DNA of 64,000 bases from Pictodentalium vernedei (GCA_031216915.1 CM062296.1:450802287-450866286); one strand, 5' to 3'. Counted from the stretch's first letter, positions 1 through 11,235 are shown. Notes: generated by a model not told the origin, from the letters alone. Made by a program: numbers and translations.

Positions 1-641
1 TGTGGAAACTCTGACATACCGTCTTGCAAAAGAAATGCGACACAGAGGTGTCAAGGCTCCGATTAACCGCATCTTCCTTCGGTGGAGTGGACAGAAGGAC
101 TGAACGTCAGAGAGAATGGTCTAGAAGTATGTTTCTCGAGTAATTATCTGGGAGGAGGAGGTATTTAATGTCCATAGGCCAATCCTAGAAAAAAGTACAG
201 GTCGTATGTTGCGGCGACGAAGTTCAGCCCACTCCCGTTGCAATCCAGAGGATACTCTGTCCGCTTTTGTAATCACAGTACTGTATATTCCGTTGGTGGG
301 AATCCAGTCATGAACTTTGATATCATCCTCTGAGTGGAACAAGGTACCAACTGCAATGCTAAGGCATTTCAGATGCCACCTTGTTGTACTCAAGGTACGA
401 TATGCTGTGCCAACTCTGAGCTACCATCTCACAAAAGACATGCGACACATAGGTGTCAAAGCTCCGATCAACCGCAGCTTCCTTCGGTGGAGTAGACAGA
501 AAGACTGGACGTCAGAGAGAATGGTCTAGAAGTATGTTCCTCGAGTAATTATCTGGGAGGCGGAGGTCTCTAATGTCCCAAGGCCAAACCTAGAAAAAAG
601 TGCAGGTCGTATGTTGCGGCGACGAAGATCAGCCCCCTCCC
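1..641. repeat. Tandem repeat, period about 405 bp
   Basis: Bases 1-233 recur at 406-641 at a constant offset of 405, for example CTAGAAGTATGT at 121 and 526, with about 90% identity. The first copy is cut by the window edge, so the array may continue to the left. A 170-bp spacer between the copies carries a hairpin (335-388). Neither strand gives a persuasive protein, so this is called a non-coding tandem repeat. Confidence 0.8.
335..388. repeat. 54-bp hairpin, copy 1 of a pair
   Basis: An imperfect palindrome runs from TGGAACAAGG to CCTTGTTGTA around a centre near 361. The same hairpin recurs at 6335-6388 with the same arm motifs (GGAACAAGG, CTGCAATGCT). The surrounding DNA is not similar, so the hairpin itself is the repeated unit. 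Confidence 0.6.
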
Positions 642-1581
642 ATCGTAGGAGAGATGTTGCACGTTTGGCTAAAAACGAGTGAAATTCTACGAGGAGGTTG
701 AGAATGACCGCCGGGCGAGAAACGAAGCTCTCAAAATCCCTTAGAAAGTTATTAGCCTCAAACCAGTTCAGTGCCAGGAGATGCGTTGATCTTCCAAGCT
801 CTTATCCTCTTCCTCTCCCTTGACACTGAAATTAATTGGCCTATCCTCCAACTATAGACTTTTATTGTTCGAATTCATGCTGTTTGTTCCAATCGAATGG
901 AATAATCAACTGGAAACCACTGTCTTCACAAAACCGAGACATTGCTGAGAGCAATTTTCCGAACATTGAAGTTCAAAGAAGTACACGCGAGAAGTTCCGG
1001 ACGGAGGAAACAAAAGTAACGTTACTCTTTTTCCGAGTATAAAAAGCAACCACAGAGCGAATAATTACGCGAAGGAATAATGAGATATAGGAAGGTTATA
1101 GTGTCGACTCAATCAGTATTACTCATTACTCTGTTAAGATTGCAGAACTATAGCCAAAAGCATTTCTGGTTTACAATAAACTGACACAAGGCGCTGCGAC
1201 GTTAATTACCCATGCAACTGATACCCACAAGTCAGTACTCTACGCCAAGAACTTATCAAAACACTATTGAACCGAACACTACAGGAAGGATACGGCTTTC
1301 TGTACAGAAGGATTATTGAGACTTTGTTATTGACGCCAAGTATGAGAAATCGATAGAAACCTTCAACTGGAATCAATAAGATTATCGCTCCGATGTTCAA
1401 TGAAATAATAACGAAGTACGGTTGGCTTCATGAAATTTAATGACGAGTATCGTTCGTTTGACCCTTCCAATCCCGTATCTCCTAATATGGATAAATTCCG
1501 TGGATCTCTATACAAGTGGATTGCTAGAGCGTCAAGTAATTACATATAGAAATGTGTCTCCACCGCCGTCAACTCAGGTCT
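642..1581. other. No gene recognised
   Basis: Only short reading frames occur here and none resembles a known family. I see no long palindrome or tandem array in this stretch. Confidence 0.5.
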
Positions 1582-1648
1582 GTTATATACGTCGCACTAC
1601 CCTGGCGTCGAATTCAATTCGACGCGACGGTAGTGCGACGTATATAAC
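1582..1648. repeat. Long palindrome, GTTATATACGTCGCAC family
   Basis: Arms of about 33 bp begin GTTATATACGTCGCACTACC and end with its reverse complement. The centre is near 1615 (GAATTCAATTC). Two single arms of the same sequence lie at about 2193-2220 and 2262-2297, so this is the core of a small repeat family, probably a MITE. Confidence 0.8.
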
Positions 1649-2189
1649 CATTAAGTGCGAGTGGACGCACTTCAGCGAATCTTCGTGTCAGCCAGACGAA
1701 TCTAATTCCCAAACTTGAATTAGATCGGTGTTGGCTATAGATGTCGAATTAAATGCAAACGAAAAGATGATATGCTGATCCGAAAAACACCAAATATCGT
1801 GACGTAATCTACTATTTTCAATGACGTTCGCACTGGGATTGAATTAGAGTCGACAGTGATGCGCCGTCTGTAACCAACACGGTTCTAATTCAAATTTGGA
1901 ATTATTTTTTTCCTTAGTTTGGGGTGGGTGTAGGGAGGCAGTCAGCTAAGCCATACAGACACTACTCGGCAATTTTCTTTTAAAATATTATGCGTTATAT
2001 TACGACATCAAAGCACTATAAATTCCAAATAAATATGTTCAGAACGACGATGGAGCGTCCGTATAAATAAAATTAAGCCACAGTATAATGTATTCCTATA
2101 CGTGTATTCAGTTAAAATATATGTATAGATATCACATAAGATTTGTGGGTAGACTCAAACATTGTGAGCTAAGGTTGTGCGTCAATTGA

Positions 2190-2297
2190 ATTCGACGCGA
2201 CGGAAGTGCGTCCGTACATATCAAATGAAGATTTGACGGATTTCAGACGAATCTACTTCAAATGATTCGACGCGACGGAAGTGCGACGTATATAACA
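2190..2297. repeat. Two half-copies of the GTTATATACGTCGCAC hairpin arm
   Basis: The motif TCGACGCGACGGAAGTGCG occurs twice in the same orientation (about 2197 and 2265). The second copy ends CGTATATAAC exactly as the palindrome at 1582-1648 does. These look like decayed or recombined copies of that palindrome's right arm. Confidence 0.6.
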
Positions 2298-2401
2298 GGC
2301 CGCAGGGAAAGGCCGGGGGCTATAAATAAATAATGTTCAACAAAAACAGTTTCGTGAAGGTTTTCAAGTTTCTAATGCCTTGCAATCGTCGATCGTTCAT
2401 G

Positions 2402-2914
2402 GCCAGCTTTCATCTTCAAATTAGTGGAAAAACGGTCTGGTTATCTCCCCTGAAATTGTCGTTTTGGGGACTGGAAATTAGCATTGCGGAGATGGGAAAG
2501 TTTTATAATTCCAAAGATTAAATAAAATGTTCAAAATTACATTATGGAAAATTCAGTGTATTTTCTTAATTATAATTGTAGAATGTTGCCAGTTTGCCAT
2601 CTGAGGTCAACCGCACTGTTTTCTCCAGTGCAATCATGCTAAAATGTTTGAAAGCAGTGTTTCCATTGACCTTTGTTCATCTATGTACGCTTTTGGTTTG
2701 ACAAATGATTTGGGAGCGCATCAATTCGAAAAATATGATCTTGTGTCTACTGTCGGGTAGAAATATCTATCAGACCAAGTCTTGAAGTTTGTTCCTTTGA
2801 TGTTCTAAATTCTGGCCGAAAAGCTGTAAAGCAATATTAGCTGATGGATTCTGCTAGTCGATAAGGGGAGATAACCGTCTACTTGGACCATTCATCTGAA
2901 GTGGAAAGCTGGGT
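2402..2914. mobile_element. Non-autonomous element with about 50-bp inverted ends
   Basis: The sequence at 2402-2455 (CCAGCTTTCATCTTC ... GGTTATCTCCCCT) recurs inverted at 2862-2914 (AGGGGAGATAACC ... GAAGTGGAAAGCTGG). This gives inverted repeats about 450 bp apart. No coding sequence lies between them. I interpret it as an old, internally unrelated MITE-like element. No target duplication was identified. Confidence 0.5.
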
Positions 2915-4280
2915 ATGTTTTAATATGACACGATTCATCGCTCTCATAATAGTCATGAACCTTGTATTGTAAAAGCTTTTAGAAGAAAATGGCTTAAATC
3001 CGCGACGAAAAGGCAGGATTCGAACAAATATAATTAACATAACCCAACAGTCAAATTTGCAAAATCAAAATCACAGAAGCGTGATGAACCGAAGTCTTCA
3101 ACATGAGATAAAAGAGTGTGTGTTAACTAGAAATGCCCAGAACAATTGAAACACTCCATTTCAGATAAAAACAAATGCGGTAATGTCACTGCCGCTTTCA
3201 TGTTTCGTTAATGCGCGAGGGGGCATGGGAATGTAATCTGCTTCTCGGAGAAATCTTGTATTCAATACCTGCTGAGAATGCCCGAGACGACGTCTCAATC
3301 ATATCGACATCTATTCGATATTAACAATACTTTTGGAAGTGTTTAGTTCACCCATTATTAGACATTCGGGAAGTTTTCAAAGAGATTTTAGTCTGGATTC
3401 GTTTACAATCAATAATCTTACAAATAATAAATCTCAATTACGCAGGAAAAGCTGAATGTTACATTATTATCATGACTTGACAAAAATGACAATGAAAAAC
3501 AGATTGTAAAGAGAAATTAAGAAGCAGTGCATAGTATGCAAGAAATTAACTATTTGTTTGGGTCAATTTAGCATCAAACTCATTAACAAAGGCTGGTGGG
3601 GGTTCTGATTTTGAGTTGTCTGGTATATAAGTATTGAATATAATTCTGCTAAGACACGATCCATGGTCAATGGAAACATGACAAAGCTTTCAGATATTCT
3701 ACTAATCCCATGGAACAGAGAAGTTGTCGAAAGTCAAAAGATTGTTATCCTTTTCCAGAAAGTGCATTTTTCAGCTCCCCATTGAAAACATCCCGATAGT
3801 TGCGATCAGATTGGAAACTCAAGCTTCACAATTAGAGAGTTTAACTTCCAAAAAAGAATAAACAGTATCATCGGCAACTTCACTTACTCTTCAAAGTACT
3901 GAGGAACTTCATTCCATCAAAGAAACCCATTGGCTGTATACAGCCCCCATTTTGAGGCTGAAGCACACAGTTTGAAATATCTGTACCCGGAAGGAATGCT
4001 CCGAGACCAATTTTTAAAACTTTCACAGAAGTCTCATTTTTAGCAGATAATACCATTTTGAGTTTTTTGGTTTGGTGGAAATGTGTGCAAACACTTCAAG
4101 GAAATAAATGCGTTCTTGTCAACAACTAATAACAAATTTCTTGGAGTATCGTTTGCAGTTTCAGGATCCTATTTTATCCAGCCGTCAAGGCAGCCAGGAG
4201 CCTGTACCATTCCGAAATCAGACGGTATTGTAGCTTCACCAGATGAATATAACATTAAAAAAAACTCATAAATATCTTAT
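2915..4280. other. No gene recognised
   Basis: AT-rich DNA with only short frames. Nothing resembling a domain, RNA gene, long palindrome or array was seen. Confidence 0.5.
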
Positions 4281-4534
4281 TTAACTCTTTACTTAACACA
4301 AAAACCAGAAGACACTTGCAAATAGAATTCTTGAATAAATAAATTTCTTTCATGTTTTTGCGTCAAAAATATAGCTTATGACCCCTCATTGGAACGAGCT
4401 TTAGGAACGCGTTCCACTGAGGGGCCATACGCTATGTTTTTGAGACAAAAAATTTTAAAAATAATGAAAATTGAATGGCGATTTTTGTGAATAGCGCATG
4501 GCGGTTTTGGCCATTACGATGGGTAAAGGGTCAA
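4281..4534. mobile_element. TTAA-flanked hairpin MITE (family A), degenerate copy
   Basis: It starts TTAACTCTTTACTTAAC and ends GGGTAAAGGGTCAA, variants of the family ends TTAACCCTTTACCTAAC and GTTGGGTAAAGGGTTAA. The central hairpin pairs GACCCCTCATTGGAACG with its inverted arm and is flanked by runs matching GTCTCAAAAACATAG. TTAA target sites with CCC/GGG ends are typical of piggyBac-type elements. Assignment to that superfamily is inferred from ends only. Confidence 0.85.
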
Positions 4535-4772
4535 TGAAAAATACCACTAGATGTAGAAAAATCCTTTACACATGATACAGTACTGTGAATATAAAAAATG
4601 GCCTCTTTTTTCGATCAGATAGCAATCTGATGGCGTCACAGTTACGGAGGTGGGTCGAGATTGCACGAATAAAATACAGCAAAATCATGAAATAGAAAAA
4701 AAACGAAAATATCTGAAATTGAATGTTTTAACTTTTGTTTTGACGTGAGAGATTCAATATAGTTTTGGGAGA

Positions 4773-4848
4773 AAAGCGGACAGAAAATTTCAACAGGACT
4801 GCGACCCCGCCCGTCGCGAGCGATCTGCTTGAAATTATCTGTCCACTT
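4773..4848. repeat. Imperfect 76-bp hairpin
   Basis: AAGCGGACAGAAAATTTC at the left pairs with GAAATTATCTGTCCACTT at the right around CGACCCCGCCCGTCG. Related GGTCGCGATCCGGTCG-type arms appear near 50,890-50,945 and 62,455-62,495, so it may be a diverged dispersed hairpin. Confidence 0.5.
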
Positions 4849-4889
4849 GTGTAATCAAATTATTTCAAATTGTTTCGGATATGAGTGAT

Positions 4890-6330
4890 GGTTAAAAACT
4901 CGAATTTGAAAGAATTCCAAAGAAAACAACCGAACCGCTCCAATAAAGTTTAGAGACAGTGCAATCTTCGACATAAAGCATTTAAGGAAGTGGTTGAGAA
5001 AGGGGTCATTGAATGGGTAGTGCAATAGAAAAAAACCCGTCTATTTCCAATAGTTTCCTGTGAGAAATAGTACTGACGGTCTGTTTATCCACTTGAAGGC
5101 ATTAAATAAATATATGTTTATATGCTTTGATTTTAAACAAGAAACTATTGATATGTTCTACAACAAATACAGGTATGAAGGTTTTACTTCTGTTGGTCTA
5201 AAAAATGTTTATTCCATTTCAGTCAATCTACCTGAAATATATAAAAATTCAAATGAAAAGGGCACTTTTAATTCACTTGTCTCCCCTTTGAGCTTTCGGG
5301 TATGTAAGGTTTTGCCTTGTTTATGGGTACAGGGTATCAAATGTCTTTTTATTACACAGATGACTCCCTCTTAGCCAACGCTGATTCAGTTATCACTAGG
5401 TTCAACTTCTTTACAGCCACTTGGTTGGGTATAAATATTATATCGTGCCTTCAAGAGACATTGTATATTTTTGTCTTTCTTGTTGACTCGGAACAGTATA
5501 CATTTTTTTCATAAAAAAATCTGCTTCGTTACATTAGAATAAAACAATATATTCTATCAGGAAATAATTTCAGTATGGGTGCAGCTAGATTAAAAAAGAT
5601 TCACACTTCGCTTGTGAATGAGTAACATGGGAACCACAATTTTAAAGATAAAGAAAAGAATGGTGCTCTTTATGGGAATAACTAAAACCTTGATGGGCAT
5701 ATTAAGTGACCCGGAAATCCGAAAATAGAATTAAATGATGTGTACAAAACATAGAAACACGGGGAGATTATCTAATATAAAGACGAATAAGTTTATATGG
5801 ACAAAAGGTAAGGTTGGGGGGGGGGGGGAGGCAATTTGTGGACATGTATCATATGGGAAAAGGTAAGATCTTCAAAGAAAACTCGGTATAATATTTGTAT
5901 GACTCAAGGCAATTTACTTTGCCTTAATAATGTATTGTTTAATTTATCTGCATATCACATGACCCTTCTGCTGTATCATACAACACTAATAATTTATTTA
6001 CAAGTCTTAAAATTTGTGGTATTACCGAAGAGATTTCATTTAAGCGTACAACAGGGATATTGAATTGACTACAACTCATATATCGGAGGAGTGAAATGCT
6101 GGAGTAGATTGGTTATCAGGTCAGTTTGTGATTCTGCAGGATGGTAACTGGACAAAAGTATTTTCCAACAAATTTGTGACAAAATAGTTCACCCAGACAT
6201 TGATATATTTGCTTATGCAATTGATTTGATCATCGGGCTGCATAATACTTTCGTGGATTCGAAATGTCTCGGTCTTTCATGAATGTGATTTCACTCTTAA
6301 ATGGTCAAATGCATGGAATAAATCGTCCCT
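4890..6330 (+). pseudogene. DIRS-like tyrosine-recombinase retrotransposon relic (RT and RNase H region)
   Basis: The region is decayed, and several frames carry pieces in the order expected of DIRS-type polymerases. EKGVIEW lies near 5000. DGLFIHLKALNKY, the 'DG-F-xx-NLKxLNKY' block, is near 5080. A DLK-like strand follows near 5200. The YTDDSLLA catalytic block is at 5353-5376. FLVDSEQ is near 5490. LDKSIFQQICDKI..PDIDIFA, near 6150-6215, resembles the RNase H-side 'WxLxxxxFxxIxxxxGxPxIDLFA' block of DIRS elements. Frames change between 5315 and 5380 and many stops intervene, so nothing intact is encoded. No recombinase domain or terminal repeats were found. A Gypsy-like RT was considered, but the NLKxLNKY and IDxFA blocks favour DIRS. 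Confidence 0.6.
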
Positions 6331-6334
6331 TTCG

Positions 6335-6388
6335 TGGAACAAGGAGCCATCTGCAATGCTGCAGCATTGCAGATTGGGCCTTGTGCCA
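6335..6388. repeat. 54-bp hairpin, copy 2 of a pair
   Basis: TGGAACAAGGAGCCATCTGC pairs with GCAGATTGGGCCTTGTGCCA around the centre GCTGCAGC at 6361. It shares the arms of the hairpin at 335-388 and is the better preserved of the two. Confidence 0.7.
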
Positions 6389-7112
6389 CAACAGGGACAA
6401 TGTCGTGGCGTTTTGTAGTCTACTTTGTGGAATACTGAACAAGATTCACCGAAACAAAGCGAGAAGCGCTAATCACAATATCTAAGTGGACTACACAATC
6501 ATAGTACCCTCTTCTAATTCATCTGCTTGTAGAAATAAAATCACTCCACAAAGTTGGAAAGCAGATATCGCACCTCTCATCTAGGAGATAATATTATCCA
6601 ATGAAGAGAACATTGCATCTTAACATTTGTGTGTTTTCAACACAAATATAACGGAAAGATGAAGTTCATAAGTCTCAATCAAGTACATATCATACCCATG
6701 GAGAAATTCATCCCAAAAACAATATGGCATTGCTTGAGGGAATTAATATATTTGGTGCAAAGTGAAACTAACTGACCCCATGCATTCCACGTTTAGGCAG
6801 AAGCACCAACTATTTACTCGCTCAAAATGGCAATCTTACGTGTTGTCAACACCCACAGCTCGAGGAAAAAGCGGGCCTTGTTACTAATAAATGGAATATC
6901 TTTTACCAATTCCCCTTCCATGAAAAGGGTTTTCAATTTACGAGCCACTAAAACGAGCTACCTGGGTACATGAGATGTCAGAACTCTATTGAGATATTTG
7001 GCTTCATTGTTCCGATTTTTCAGGATTGACTTCAAAACAACTGACAAATAAATTAATTTGCTTAGTTGCCCTTGCGCCAGAAGCCAGGTCACGGTCTCTA
7101 TTTTCTTTGGCT
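6389..7112. other. No gene recognised
   Basis: Short frames only. No recognisable domain, palindrome or array. Confidence 0.5.
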
Positions 7113-7362
7113 TTAACCCTTTACCTAACATGCAAAACAGACGACACTTGCACAACAATTCTTGAATAACTAATTTTTTTCATTTTTTGTCTCAAAAACG
7201 TAGGTTATGACCCCTTGTTGGAACGAGCTCGACGGGCTCGTTCCAACCAGGGGTCATAACCTACGTTTTTGAGACAAAAAATGAAAAAATAAAGAAAATT
7301 AATTGGAGATTTTTGAGGATAGCGCTGGCCGGTTTGGGGCGTTACATTGGGTAAAGGGTTAA
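7113..7362. mobile_element. TTAA-flanked hairpin MITE (family A)
   Basis: Well preserved: TTAACCCTTTACCTAAC at the left and GGGTAAAGGGTTAA at the right. A near-perfect central palindrome (about 7190-7285) reads through GGTTATGACCCC, GGAACGAGCTCG and back. TTAA is duplicated at 7113-7116 and 7359-7362. There is no coding capacity. Confidence 0.93.
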
Positions 7363-8232
7363 ATTAATAAATATATCTAAACATTTTATAGAATCCGTAT
7401 GCAAGAGTTAACAAAAAACTCACTGCCAATTGGCCAAACAATTACGTGGGTTAACAATCACAAGCTCTCTATCAAATGCACAATGGAAAAGTAATTAACC
7501 TCTTCATCTCGGTCTGCACGTTTTTTGCATAAAAAAAATGCTGTCGTCGGTAAGCAAAAAAAATAATGGGGACCCAGTATTTAAAGAGAGTCAGTATTAA
7601 TTTAATCCAAGAGCCTCATAGGGATGCTGGTTAAAATTATTACTGAATCTCCCGATAAGTCCATAATGGAATCGTCCAATAACCGTAACCAGTATTGTGA
7701 GCAAATCTAAATAAGACTAAACTGAATAGAAATGAAAAGCAACTTTAGTTCTTTATTTCATTCAAAAACCTTTAACAGTTACAGTTACAGCATCTACAGC
7801 ACCTAGATAGGTACACGCGTGCTTGAAATCTGCTGAAATATAGTTTAGTATTCCCCTTTCTGAATCTACAGGAGGACCCAGCAACATCTGGGGTCGTGAA
7901 GTTTTGATTGACTACTCAGACGCCAACTGGTCTCTTGATAAGCCTTTCTATCACGTTTTTATTGGAGAATATATTATTGAAGGTAACTGTGTGAAGAAGA
8001 TTTTTTCTGATGTAGTACTGACGTCGTTAGATGATCGAGAACAACCTTTATTACTCTCTGAAAAGGAAGATGGAAATAAATTGAACAGATAAGATTTATA
8101 TTTTGTCCATTGCAAGTGGAGGTTTAATGAGTTCTTGATTGTGATATTCATACACGTTTGCAATGAATGTCAGCTGTATCCTAAGAAACTTAGCTAAGTG
8201 ACATGGTTTGTATGGAGGATCTCCCATGAGTC
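7363..8232. other. No gene recognised
   Basis: AT-rich. A 62-codon frame at 7904-8092 has no recognisable features. Nothing else stands out. Confidence 0.45.
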
Positions 8233-8347
8233 TCCAGTTTATATCGAAATTTACAAAATAAGTTCAGTAAATTAGGTCTGGACCGCGCTTTAGAGAGGTC
8301 CAGGCGTAATTTACAGGACTTGTTTTGTAAATGTCTTTATAAACTGG
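8233..8347. repeat. 115-bp hairpin
   Basis: CCAGTTTATATCG at the left pairs with the inverted arm ending TTTATAAACTGG. Internal blocks AATTTACAAAA and GGTCTGGACC also pair with the right arm around a loop at about 8284-8296. This looks like an isolated MITE-like palindrome. Confidence 0.7.
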
Positions 8348-8715
8348 GGATGAGTTGAATTTCTATTTACTATATTCTATCTATTATATGATAAAAAAAA
8401 AAATCAGAAAGGACATTTAAATGAAACGTGACAAAAGCAGCTTCAATTACACTACAACTTAAAATGTGTTATTTGTTCGCAGTGTCCGCATCAGGAAATA
8501 GTCCCCGATAAAGGATAGATTGCGAAGTATTTAATGACACAAATTAAAAGAAATAATTTTCAAATGAACATCAACTTCTGTGACAGACAACAAATATTTG
8601 TCTTACCTAGTCTGAATATCTGATTATTGTCACGATTGATGGACTGTGCATTACCATTTTAATATATGGTCTTAATAACAAGAAGAAGGGTCAGATCGTA
8701 CAATAAATATTATTA

Positions 8716-8846
8716 GTTATCCTTGTGTTTTCCAAGGTGTATGGGAATTTACACCGGAACTCATGCACCCTGAGGCGAACCCGAAGGGTGTATGAGTTCC
8801 CAGACCGGTGTAAACTCCCATACACCCTGGGAAACACAAGGATAAC
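8716..8846. repeat. 131-bp hairpin
   Basis: GTTATCCTTGTGTTT pairs with AAACACAAGGATAAC. GGTGTATGGGAATTTACACCGG pairs with the matching inverted block. CTCATGCACCCT pairs with AGGGTGTATGAG around a loop near 8780. Arms are about 58 bp with few mismatches. Confidence 0.85.
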
Positions 8847-8960
8847 GGATTTATTTCCAAGAATTGTGGTGTACTTGATACTTTAGCCTACATTGTTGGC
8901 AAAAACTGACAGAAAATTTGAACTTTGTAAGTTTCTTAATAAAACCAGACAAATATGGTT

Positions 8961-8997
8961 GTCATTGGAATTGACTCAATGAGCCAGTTCCAATGAC
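8961..8997. repeat. Short palindrome
   Basis: GTCATTGGAATTG pairs with CAGTTCCAATGAC across a 10-base loop. Arms are about 13 bp with one mismatch. Confidence 0.6.
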
Positions 8998-10202
8998 ATG
9001 CATATCTGTAATATTTTATTGCACATAAATATTAAATTTCCTGTATTTTTATTTCTGTTCTAACATAAACGAGCAGAAGATATGAATTAATAATTAAAAA
9101 ATGGGAACTTTTTTTAGCCCATAGCCTGCTATTGTGTATTCTTGTTTTTACCCCGTGGTTAACCGCGGTGTAAAAAAAATCTACCGTGGATTGCAAGTTA
9201 CACAGTACCTCTCAGCCAATCAAAACGCAGTATGTTGTTTCATCTGGAAATAAGATTTGTTATGTGTTTGATGGCTTAGTTATGAAAGCAATAAATATAG
9301 TATTTTAATCCCGAATACTTGGGAGTTCTTTGTGACAAATAATCTTTCTCTCATATAAACATGTACATCAGAAATGAGCTGGATTCCTTCCAACATAATG
9401 CGGAGAGTGGAAGAGATTACCGATTGATGATTTCTCCCCCGATTGTTGATTTTTCCAGGTCTGTCCCCGGGTTGCGCAACTATGACAGAAAAAACTTGGC
9501 AAACTGTATCGTTAAAGAATGATATTTTACTAAAACAATTGCATATTTTACGGGAGAGAGCATGATCCTGCGATATTGCGATTCCCCAAACATGTTGGTT
9601 TTGGATTATGTTGTCGCGCAATATGTAACCGTTTGATGCAATTGTAGTTTTTCCTACTTTCCTTCTGTTTTATAACAGAAATAATCTATCTCATCCCCCG
9701 CATACATGCGAAGGATATTGTCCAACTAGTATTTTCAATATTTCATTGAACATGTTGGCATTTAGTATACTCTAAAGGTGCTTTTTCTGATGCCATTTCC
9801 CAGCAACAGATAATAAAATGGTTGATATGATTGAAGAAAAAAAAATGGATAGTTACGATTTTAGAATTCAAAATATGCTTCAGAATCATATGAATTGGAC
9901 ACAAGTTCTCAGTTATAATATATATTTACTTATAAATGTGATGTGTGTGAATCTTTCATTTGCAAAAAGATGAACCGAAACACGCATACACGCATACCAG
10001 TGAGGTGTGTCTAGAATAATGCCAGTCTGTTCTTCTGGTGCAGAACTGTGATCTCAAAGGTGGTATCTTTCCCGATTAGATCACGAAACACTTCCGAGAT
10101 TTCGTAAATAAATCAAGACAACACCAAGAAAAAACAACAGGAAGTTGCATCGGGATTCCTGCAAGTCTTTTTCGACAGGTGAATTTCTAAAATATCACGA
10201 GA
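8998..10202. other. No confident gene; one 113-codon minus-strand frame
   Basis: A minus-strand frame at 9280-9621 starts with ATG and runs 113 codons. It has no domain, signal or composition I recognise. A short palindrome with TTTTACCCCG/CGGTGTAAAA arms lies near 9147-9175. Otherwise empty. Confidence 0.35.
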
Positions 10203-10277
10203 AGAAAAGCGGAAAGTGAATTGCGACCGCTTCGCAATCCAGACGAGATGCATTCGAAATTCGTTGTCCGCTTTGGA
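10203..10277. repeat. Weak imperfect hairpin
   Basis: AAAAGCGGAAAGTGAATT at the left pairs imperfectly with AAATTCGTTGTCCGCTTT at the right. The outer arm resembles the hairpin at 4773-4848 (AAGCGGACAG). Confidence 0.35.
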
Positions 10278-10442
10278 GATAACAGTAACTTCTTAATTCC
10301 TTTTGTTCTATTTATAATTCCCGAAGAAATTTCCACCATCATCACCATCCGACATTTCTATTACGTTTGTACCTACCTTCCGAAACTCTCTAACAGAATT
10401 CAAAATACTTTAGGCATTTTTATGGGAAACGTCGCAAAAGTC

Positions 10443-10645
10443 TTAATCCTTTGAACACGAACGGCCGCTTTTCCGGCCAGGAACATGATACGTCAGAATG
10501 TCATTAAATAGGATGGCTGTTCAGTAAATGTGTGGGGTAGGCCAATCAATATTCAGTAAATGTGTGGGGTAGACCAATCAATATTTTCAACGTGCAGCCC
10601 CGGGGCTGCACGTTGAACATATTGATTGGTCTATCCCGAATAATA
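10443..10645. mobile_element. Hairpin MITE (family B), left end preserved
   Basis: It begins TTAATCCTTTGAACACGAA. The core palindrome (about 10566-10635) reads GGTAGACCAATCAATATTTT, CGTGCAGCCCCGGGGCTGCACG and the inverted arm. A 33-bp internal direct repeat of TTCAGTAAATGTGTGGGGTAG lies at 10519 and 10552. The same core occurs at 46,637-46,707, and a partial one at 49,622-49,686. The right TTAA end is missing and is replaced by the tandem array that follows. Confidence 0.75.
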
Positions 10646-10659
10646 AATATAGGGGTCCG

Positions 10660-11235
10660 TGAAGTTAGCTCAGTGTTCAGCATTCAACATTCGTTCAACA
10701 TTTGTGTGAAGTTAGCTCCGTGTTCAGCGTTCAACATTCGACCAACATTCGTATGAAGTTAGCTCAGCGTTCAACATTCGGTGTGCCACATGCCGAATCT
10801 GTGCTTTAACCCGAGGTGTATTCTTCATGCGACCGACTGCCAATCGTTTACATCTAACAACACTCATATCAGGGCGACCCTTCTCACCCGAGGTGATATT
10901 GATGACATTTACTACTCCAGTTCAGCGTTCAACATTCGACCAATATTCGTGTGAACTTAGCTCAGCGTTCAGCATTCAGCGTTCAGCGTTCAACATTCGA
11001 CAAAAGTCAGTGCGCCATATTCCGAAACTGTGCTTTCATCCGAGGTTGAGGTATACCTTTGAATGGGACCGGCTAGCCATCGTCTACTTCTAAGAACGCT
11101 CATATCTGGGCGACCCACTCTCGCCTTATGCAATATTGGTGACTTTTGGTATTCCAGTTCAGCGTTCAGCATTCGCATAACCTTCGTGTGGAGTGGGCGC
11201 AGCACTCAGCGTTTGGCATTCGGCAGTCTCTGTCG
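10660..11235. repeat. Nested minisatellite
   Basis: Sub-repeats of about 18 bp (TTCAGCGTTCAACATTCG) are clustered at 10675-10790, 10918-11000 and 11157-11230. They are embedded in higher-order units of about 240 bp that also share CCGAATCTGTGCTTT, ACTCATATCAGGGCGACCC and GATATTGATGAC-type blocks. This is a two-level tandem repeat of about 2.5 units with 80-90% identity. Confidence 0.75.

Noticed and set aside
9280-9621. 113-codon minus-strand frame as a gene
   Set aside because: No recognisable motif, no splice or polyadenylation context. Kept only as a note in the region description.
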